Position numbers and translations under genes: made by a program. Under the pieces are notes generated by a model. It made no database searches and was not told the origin of the DNA. It saw nothing but the letters and a program-made list of their open reading frames with translations. A stretch of DNA of 8,124 nt from Melioribacteraceae bacterium (GTDB lineage Bacteria; Bacteroidota; Ignavibacteria; Ignavibacteriales; Melioribacteraceae). This document shows, piece after piece, positions 1-5,334 of the stretch. The first letter of the stretch is position 1. The number at the start of each line of letters is the position of its first letter. The DNA lies in the NCBI GenBank assembly GCA_026987055.1, contig JALSNL010000398.1, positions 1 to 8,124 of the forward strand. The letters are read 5' to 3'.

Positions 1-98
1 GTAAAATAGCGTTTTAGTATTCTGCTATTTGTATTATCCGCAGACCGAAAAATCTGTGATACTTTTACTTCGTAAATTATATTTTCCATAAATGCCAT
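1..98 (-). CDS. Start of an unidentified gene, cut by the left edge
   Basis: An open frame of 32 complete codons starts at ATG 98-96 (or at a second in-frame ATG, 89-87) and runs without a stop off the window edge. An in-frame TGA lies just upstream of the first ATG, so this is a true 5' end. The first residues read MAFMENIIYEVKVSQIFRS, followed by ADNTNSRILKRYF. A GGAGAG sequence sits two bases before the first ATG and about eleven before the second, so either start is possible. It lies 102 nt downstream of nosD on the same strand, where nos clusters often continue with nosF, nosY or nosL, but these residues are not a convincing match to any of them. I do not recognise the family. Short repeats just upstream (92-143) leave open that a mobile element begins here. 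Confidence is for a real coding start, not for a function. Confidence 0.4.
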   Translation of the reverse strand, partial: MAFMENIIYEVKVSQIFRSADNTNSRILKRYF

Positions 99-143
99 CT
101 CTCCGGTAGTAGATCATTTGTTACAACAGCAGAGATGCCATCT
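92..143. repeat. Direct 9-mer repeat and 7-bp inverted repeat ahead of the left-edge gene
   Basis: ATGCCATCT occurs at 92-100 and again at 135-143. Overlapping these copies, CATCTCT (96-102) and AGAGATG (131-137) form a 7-bp inverted repeat with a 28-nt loop. In transcripts of the minus strand the hairpin would cover the ribosome binding site and first ATG of the left-edge gene, so it could act as a leader structure. It could also be part of a mobile-element end. No full terminator with a T-run is visible after nosD in this stretch. Confidence 0.35.
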
Positions 144-200
144 TATACTTTTAAAAATCATTCAAATACAATCATCCAATCAAAACATTCATTCATTTTT

Positions 201-1529
201 TTACTCCAAACCTTCCCACTTAAAAAGTGGTTTTTTATCTTTTAAAATAAATTTCGGTTCGGAAAAAGGAGCTAATCTTTCTAAAAAATCTATTACAGCT
301 AAAATAGGAGCTCCGTAAAAAAATTTTACATTTCTTTTAAAAGTCCATAAATGTTCCGAATAAGAATAAAGACGATATGGTGTATCACCAATATTATCCC
401 CGTCTCTATCAAAACCTTGATAATCATCAAAATAATTATTTATCCATTTATTTCTACTTGCAGTTGTACCGTTTACAGTAACTTGCTCTAAATTATCATG
501 GAAATAATTATGTTTAATTAGATTGCCTTCTTGATTACTATGAAACTGTATTGCATTACCGCAAAAAGCGATTTCATTATTTACTATTGTATTAATCTTT
601 GTGGGAACAAACGGAGAAACATCAATGTGAATGCCAACTGCGGAATAAATAAATCTATTGTTTAAAATTTGGTTAGATGATGTTTCTTTCATTCCCAAAC
701 ACATACCGCTTACTCCGTTGGATTGCATAATTGTATTACCAACCATAATTGTTTCTTCGCTGTACATTAAAAATATACCAACAGAGTTATTATAAAATTC
801 ATTATTTAATATTTTATTACTATGAGAATACATAAAATGAATGCTATATCTGTTTCCTACTCCTTTATTGTTTTCAAATAAATTTTCAGCGGAATACCAA
901 ACAACCATATCTCTAACATCGTGCCAATAACACCCTTTTACAGTATTATATTTTGAATACCAAAAATGAATTGCATCCCCTTTAAATGCCAAATTATTTT
1001 CCGTTCTAGAAGATATTTCGCAATGTAAAACTTTATTGTGGTTGGATTTTTGTACATCCAAACCAAAAAGGCATTCCTCTATTCTACAATTTTCTACAAC
1101 ATTATAGTTCCCTCTAATTGAAACTCCGCAATCAATTCTATTATGTGATTTACCGGTATTAATAATTTTTAAATTCCTTAAACGAACGCTATCCGCTTTA
1201 ATAAAGAATACCGATGTTTTGAACATACCGGAAACAACTACTTTCCCTTTTCCGTCTAAAACAATATTGTTCTTTTTAATTGTTACAGGACCGGAATAAA
1301 ACCCGGGTTTTAGTACAATTGAATCACCCGGAGAAGCATTATCAATAATAGATTGTAAGGGAATTGCATTGGCAGTATCTACTTTAAGATTGTCAAAAGA
1401 ATATAATGTGCCGGATTTATTTTGCGAATAAGACGTAACTAAAGGAAGGAAAATAAATAATATAATAATTAAAAATATATGTTTTTCTATTATATGTAAA
1501 AAATGTAATCTGTAAAAAAAGTTTTTCAA
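201..1529 (-). CDS. nosD: NosD, periplasmic beta-helix maturation protein of N2O reductase
   Basis: NosD is the exported right-handed beta-helix (CASH/carbohydrate-binding-like) protein needed, with the NosFY ABC transporter, to build the CuZ centre of NosZ. The frame carries the usual NosD signature in order (numbering from the 1571 TTG): a signal peptide or membrane helix at about 31-50 ending LVTSYSQ; a PGDSIVLKPGFYSGP segment at 81-95; repeated N-x-I/L-x-x-N beta-helix turns; RDMVVWYS (220-227); RYSIHFMYS (241-249); and the C-terminal NYFDDYQGFDRDGDNIGDTPY stretch (379-399). There is no ATG near the start. The longest frame opens at TTG 1571, inside a hairpin stem and without an upstream ribosome site. 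I prefer TTG 1529, which follows GAAAGG at an 8-nt spacing and gives about 442 residues including the signal. It lies downstream of the membrane-protein gene and is probably co-transcribed with it past the hairpin at 1551-1579. Identity is confident; the exact start is not. Confidence 0.9.
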   Translation of the reverse strand: MKNFFYRLHFLHIIEKHIFLIIILFIFLPLVTSYSQNKSGTLYSFDNLKVDTANAIPLQSIIDNASPGDSIVLKPGFYSGPVTIKKNNIVLDGKGKVVVSGMFKTSVFFIKADSVRLRNLKIINTGKSHNRIDCGVSIRGNYNVVENCRIEECLFGLDVQKSNHNKVLHCEISSRTENNLAFKGDAIHFWYSKYNTVKGCYWHDVRDMVVWYSAENLFENNKGVGNRYSIHFMYSHSNKILNNEFYNNSVGIFLMYSEETIMVGNTIMQSNGVSGMCLGMKETSSNQILNNRFIYSAVGIHIDVSPFVPTKINTIVNNEIAFCGNAIQFHSNQEGNLIKHNYFHDNLEQVTVNGTTASRNKWINNYFDDYQGFDRDGDNIGDTPYRLYSYSEHLWTFKRNVKFFYGAPILAVIDFLERLAPFSEPKFILKDKKPLFKWEGLE

Positions 1530-1550
1530 CTTTTTAACCTTTCTAAAAAG

Positions 1551-1579
1551 AATCAGTCTTAGAAAAACCAAGACTGATT
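1551..1579 (-). terminator. Hairpin between membrane protein and nosD; weak terminator or attenuator
   Basis: AATCAGTCTT (1551-1560) and AAGACTGATT (1570-1579) are perfect 10-bp complements with a 9-nt loop. On the minus strand the hairpin begins 13 nt after the stop of the membrane-protein gene and is followed by CTTTTTAG, a short T-run. This looks like a leaky terminator or an mRNA-end stabiliser just before nosD. Its stem shares the core TCAGTCT/AGACTGA with the terminator at 2871-2908. Confidence 0.55.
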
Positions 1580-1592
1580 CAAAATTTATATT

Positions 1593-2342
1593 TTACTTAG
1601 TAGCATTACTTTCACTTAATGATTTTCGTTTAAGTAAAATAGCTAATACCAAAACTACAAAAGTTACTAAAGCAACAAAAAAACCAACATCAGGGTACGA
1701 TTGAGTTGTAAATTGAGCTACTTTACCTTCACCGAAAACCGTAGGCATAAAAGCTTTAATACCTTCAAAAGCACCACCTCCGTGCAAACCCAAATGATGT
1801 CCGTACCAGTATAAATAATAAGCATAAACAATCACAAAATAAAAAGGTGTTAATGCAGGTATAAGTGCTGCCCAAGCAAATGTTTTTTTAGAAGTAAAGG
1901 CAAATAACAAGAGAAGTAATGCAAAAACGATAAACAAGTAAATAGAGTGCCTTAAAATAAAATCCAATGTTTTTAACTGACCAGGTATTTTATCAGCAGG
2001 TATTTTATCTCCGGCATAAATAGGATAAGGAACATGATCGCCTATTTCATTTATATCATTAGTGCCTTGTACAATGGGATACATACCGATAAAATGATTT
2101 ATTTTATTCATTTCCATCAAACAATCAGCCCCAACATCTTCTGCTAATTCTTCTCTTTCTTTAACACCTTTGCAGCCATTATAAACACCATCAAAAGTAA
2201 AATTAATCCTTATACCTTTGGGATACATTGCTTTGGGATATTGAATACTTTGCAAAGCAACATGCCACATTGGCGAATAGAATGTAACAAATAAAAGTAC
2301 AACACCAAGTATAGCTAAAACTTGATAAAGTCTGTTTTTCAT
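1593..2342 (-). CDS. Four-helix membrane protein of the nos cluster, in the nosB position
   Basis: A 249-residue protein with four predicted membrane helices at about 6-23, 129-149, 155-178 and 219-237. A large loop (24-128), probably periplasmic, contains C57, C74, MEM (76-78) and the motif NHFIGMYPI (82-90). After helix 3 comes a His-rich GHHLGLHGGG (181-190). The Cys, Met and His residues would suit copper or haem handling, but no CxxCH is present. Clade II nos clusters usually carry a membrane protein gene, nosB, between nosZ and nosD; here this gene lies directly before nosD. I cannot confirm sequence homology to NosB, so no symbol is given. The start is an ATG preceded by AAGGA at 5-nt spacing. 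It begins 39 nt after the small cytochrome c gene, and the two are probably one transcript. Function is inferred from context only. Confidence 0.75.
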   Translation of the reverse strand: MKNRLYQVLAILGVVLLFVTFYSPMWHVALQSIQYPKAMYPKGIRINFTFDGVYNGCKGVKEREELAEDVGADCLMEMNKINHFIGMYPIVQGTNDINEIGDHVPYPIYAGDKIPADKIPGQLKTLDFILRHSIYLFIVFALLLLLFAFTSKKTFAWAALIPALTPFYFVIVYAYYLYWYGHHLGLHGGGAFEGIKAFMPTVFGEGKVAQFTTQSYPDVGFFVALVTFVVLVLAILLKRKSLSESNATK

Positions 2343-2381
2343 ATTGTCCTTCGATTCAAATTTATATTATTTAAAATATAG

Positions 2382-2804
2382 TTATTTTACTGTAACTCCG
2401 GCTTCCTTTACCATATATGCAACTGCATCAGCTAAATCTTCATCTGAACAATCAGTACAAGAACCTCTGGCAGGCATTACACCATATTTGCCTTTTGGAA
2501 CTCCGTTTATTGCATGTTCAACAAGCACTTTCATACCTAGTTTAGCATTTTCTTCCCAACGTGCTTTATCATTTAAAGCTGCTGCTCCGGCAACACCTGT
2601 CATATGGCAGGCAACACAAACTTTATCATAAACCTTTTTACCATTTGTTAAATCAGGTGTATGAACAGCTTTTGTAACTTCTTTTTTTACGGTTTGAGCA
2701 ACTTCTTTTGTTTTATCAACAGCTTTTTTTGCATCACCGCCACAGCTTTCTATTAAAACAATTGAAAAACTAACTAACATAATTACAGCAAGAATTTTTT
2801 TCAT
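2382..2804 (-). CDS. Small lipoprotein cytochrome c (class I, c5-like), probable electron donor
   Basis: A 140-residue monohaem cytochrome c, probably donating electrons to the N2O reductase in the periplasm. A lipoprotein signal with lipobox LIESC places the lipidated cysteine at residue 21. A lysine/alanine-rich helical tether (about 24-50) leads to the haem domain. The haem motif is CVACH (63-67), and the likely sixth ligand is M110 in GVMPARG. A Cys pair follows in GSCTDCSDEDL (C116, C119), a disulfide arrangement typical of cytochrome c5-like proteins. The ATG at 2804 has GGAGA upstream at about 6 nt. The gene follows the nosZ-like pair but is separated from it by a strong terminator, so it may be expressed by read-through or from its own promoter; I saw no good promoter in 2805-2870. 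It precedes the membrane protein and nosD on the same strand. Which nosZ subunit it reduces cannot be told from sequence. Confidence 0.88.
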   Translation of the reverse strand: MKKILAVIMLVSFSIVLIESCGGDAKKAVDKTKEVAQTVKKEVTKAVHTPDLTNGKKVYDKVCVACHMTGVAGAAALNDKARWEENAKLGMKVLVEHAINGVPKGKYGVMPARGSCTDCSDEDLADAVAYMVKEAGVTVK

Positions 2805-2870
2805 TTAGGGTCTCCTTCTTTTTTTATTATTAAAAAAATTACATTATTTAAATATACTTAATCTCCAGAT

Positions 2871-2908
2871 AAAAAAAGAGACTGAATAAAAAAATTCAGT
2901 CTCTTTTT
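2871..2908 (-). terminator. Strong intrinsic terminator after the nosZ-like pair
   Basis: AAAAAGAGACTGAAT (2873-2887) pairs perfectly over 15 bp with ATTCAGTCTCTTTTT (2894-2908) around a loop of six bases. On the minus strand it ends in seven T residues (complement of 2871-2877). It begins 23 nt beyond the stop of the CuZ-type gene. The stem is symmetric, with A-runs and T-runs on both sides, so it could work in either direction. It separates the two nosZ-like genes from the cytochrome/membrane-protein/nosD genes and would favour higher levels of the enzyme transcript. Confidence 0.82.
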
Positions 2909-2931
2909 AAAACTATTACAATAATAAAAAA

Positions 2932-5334
2932 TTATTTTTTATTTTGCATTTCCTTCATTACAGCATCTGATTTAGCCTTTAGATATTCTATAACTTTACC
3001 AACATCTTCTTTAGAAACATTTTGATTAGGCATTGCGAGTTTATATTTTTGACGCATTGCTTCAATATCGGTTTCTTTATAATGTTTTTCAGGATTTAAT
3101 ATCCAAGACTTTAACCATTTGTCATCTCTACGTTTATTAACCATCAACAAATCGGGACCGTTAAATTCGGAGCCGAATTTATGACAAGCGTTACATCCGT
3201 AATTCAAGAATTCCATTTCTCCCGGTAGTAGGTTTTTAACTTCAATAGCGGAAGGTTTGAATGCTTGCATTTGCATATCTTTTTGTACACGTTTTGAATA
3301 AGCCAATACACGATCATTTTCTGCTTTTTGATTATACTTAACAGCAAGATAACCTTGTAAAGTTCTTCCGGCAGGACTATGAATATTATCTAACAATAAC
3401 GGATACATACCGGCTTTTTCTGCTTTGAATTCAATGGTAGCGGTTTCACCTGGTCTCCATCTGTACATTGCATCATAAGAAGCAACTTCATAAACATAAT
3501 GGTCGGTTTTTGATTGACCATGATTTGTTAAATGAATTGTAACCGTTTCACCTTGGTTTACTTCTATGTTTTTAGGTGTAACTTTACCATCATTTATGGT
3601 ACCGAATACTTCAACTGTTCTACCATTGTTTTTTACTTTTTCACTACCAAGAGCAGTAGCATATTTTGATTTCTTCATAGTTACTATATCAGTACCAACA
3701 GGATATTTGTCTATAGATTTAAAATCATTCACACTAATTAAAGATGTATAATGTGGTTCGCCCATTGGAAGAGGTAAATCGTAAATAACACGCATCTTAT
3801 CACCTGCAATATCAATCAATTGATGATTTTGAGGATGTAAAGGACCAACCGGATTAAATCTATCGATAGAAAGTTTGTTTAATGCAATTAAATATTTCCC
3901 ATGAGGTTTTTTAGTATCGCCATGAGCGGAAACCAAGTGCCCAATGTTATAATGTGAACTTACATAATCCAACACTTTAAGATTTATGTAATCCCATTTT
4001 GTAACTCTGGAATCAACATAAATTGAAGTGTAAACAACACCTTTTTTAGAATCATATTGGTTATGCAAAGGTCCTAAACCAACTTCAACACTTCCGTGTA
4101 AAGCATCTTCCATTGCAATAATAGGAATACCGAATTCATCTTTGCCTTCGAACTTTTTATTCTTAATTGCATCCATAATTTTGGCAAAAGAATAAACCCA
4201 AGCATGAGAATCCAATTTACCGGCAACTATAATGTAATCTCCTGTAGGATCAACATCAACACCATGAGGTGATTTTGGTTCGGGAATTAGATATAACAAT
4301 CCATGTTTAACGGCACTTTCTATAGGAATAACCGTCATTCCATTAATTTTTTTAGTTCTGATTTTCCCTGCTTTAATAAGAGCAGCAGCCTTTTTCCAGT
4401 TAGTAACATGTAAAAAGTCAGTATCTTTAGAAGAACATCCGGCTTCAAAAGGAGGACGTCCGCTTTCAATACCACCGTAATACATTTCGGAACAGAAAGA
4501 GTTATTAAATCCCCAACCGTAACTTGCATTTTTACCGGCATCACTTAAATCTTGTGTATAAGGAGGATATTCAAATGTGAAAGAATTTTTTTCATCAATT
4601 CTTCCTTTTTCATTATTGAATTTCCAATAAGTTAAACCACCTCTCCAATATTTTTTAAAAGTAGCTTCATTTAGAGGATGATATTTTCTATCTAATGGAG
4701 CAGGATATTGTGCTGCTTCCATAATATATTCCGAATTAGGAGTAAAGAAACAACCACCGTGATCACTACGAAATATAGGATTTTGAACTATTTGTTTTAG
4801 TTCCCAGTCTTTTAGATCTATAATATAAATACGAGGGTTTGCTTTATCATTTATTGCTGCCCATTTACCATTATACAAACCGTTGGTTTCCGAATATCCA
4901 GGATGGTGAGTGTCACCCCAAAGAATTTCGGCTCCATCAATATAACCATCTTTCATCAGTTCTTTTGTTTCTTTACTATACGCATATCCGTTATAAGGTT
5001 GTCTTGTAGCAGTAGGAACATACTTTAACATTCTCATAGACGGAACAGTGTACATTGGCATATTACCTTCTTGTCCACCGGAATTGAGAGCAACATATTC
5101 ATCTTTGATTTTATCCGGTGTATATGTTTTAACTGCGGCTAATACATCTTGAGCATTAAGTCCTCTTCTTTTAACAACATCGCCAAAAGATTCGTTTCCA
5201 TAAGGAGCTCCGTCACCGGCAGCACCTGAAGAAGATTTTTTGTTTCCACCACAACTTACAATTAATATAGTAGAGAAAGCAAAAATTGCAGCTAATTTTA
5301 ATGTATTCATATAGAATTTATTTAACCTTTTCAT
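2932..5334 (-). CDS. nosZ: NosZ-family N2O reductase subunit with CuZ site and fused cytochrome c, CuA site lost
   Basis: An 800-residue clade II-type NosZ homologue and probable catalytic subunit, reducing N2O to N2 at CuZ in the periplasm. It has a lipoprotein signal (lipobox IVSC, lipidated C28) and no twin-arginine. All seven CuZ histidines are identifiable: H143/H144 (GDTHHP), H192 (DHGG), H309 (FLHVTNW), H357 (SPHGVD), H424 (GLGPLH) and H466 (NIGHL). The conserved Lys near the active site is K446 (VTKW). The presumed calcium loop EMYYGGIESGRPPFEAG (283-299) is present. The C-terminal cupredoxin domain (about 572-667) keeps its fold pattern, but the CuA motif is gone: aligned with its neighbour, the two Cys, the His and the Met are replaced by L648, H652, G656 and L659. 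Only H612 may remain. A monohaem cytochrome c domain follows (about 700-790; CNACH 714-718, probable ligand M768), as in Wolinella-type cNosZ. The start ATG overlaps the upstream stop (TAATG), with AGGAGG at 5341-5346. The frame is long and intact, so decay is unlikely. Confidence 0.92.
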   Translation of the reverse strand: MKRLNKFYMNTLKLAAIFAFSTILIVSCGGNKKSSSGAAGDGAPYGNESFGDVVKRRGLNAQDVLAAVKTYTPDKIKDEYVALNSGGQEGNMPMYTVPSMRMLKYVPTATRQPYNGYAYSKETKELMKDGYIDGAEILWGDTHHPGYSETNGLYNGKWAAINDKANPRIYIIDLKDWELKQIVQNPIFRSDHGGCFFTPNSEYIMEAAQYPAPLDRKYHPLNEATFKKYWRGGLTYWKFNNEKGRIDEKNSFTFEYPPYTQDLSDAGKNASYGWGFNNSFCSEMYYGGIESGRPPFEAGCSSKDTDFLHVTNWKKAAALIKAGKIRTKKINGMTVIPIESAVKHGLLYLIPEPKSPHGVDVDPTGDYIIVAGKLDSHAWVYSFAKIMDAIKNKKFEGKDEFGIPIIAMEDALHGSVEVGLGPLHNQYDSKKGVVYTSIYVDSRVTKWDYINLKVLDYVSSHYNIGHLVSAHGDTKKPHGKYLIALNKLSIDRFNPVGPLHPQNHQLIDIAGDKMRVIYDLPLPMGEPHYTSLISVNDFKSIDKYPVGTDIVTMKKSKYATALGSEKVKNNGRTVEVFGTINDGKVTPKNIEVNQGETVTIHLTNHGQSKTDHYVYEVASYDAMYRWRPGETATIEFKAEKAGMYPLLLDNIHSPAGRTLQGYLAVKYNQKAENDRVLAYSKRVQKDMQMQAFKPSAIEVKNLLPGEMEFLNYGCNACHKFGSEFNGPDLLMVNKRRDDKWLKSWILNPEKHYKETDIEAMRQKYKLAMPNQNVSKEDVGKVIEYLKAKSDAVMKEMQNKK

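Noticed and set aside
1..98. Left-edge gene as nosF (ABC ATPase)
   Set aside because: IIYEVKVSQIF loosely resembles the first strand of ABC ATPases, but the following ADNTNSRILKRYF does not fit, and no Walker A is within the window.
118..318. Plus-strand open frame over the end of nosD
   Set aside because: It is antisense to well-supported nosD codons, has low-complexity composition and no recognisable domain.
2344..2631. Plus-strand open frame opposite the small cytochrome c gene
   Set aside because: It mirrors the cytochrome frame, which has a lipobox, haem motif and ligand Met. The antisense protein shows nothing.
3566..4544. Short open frames at 3566-3751 (+) and 4335-4544 (-) inside the CuZ-subunit gene
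   Set aside because: They overlap conserved NosZ coding sequence in other frames and show no signal or motif of their own.
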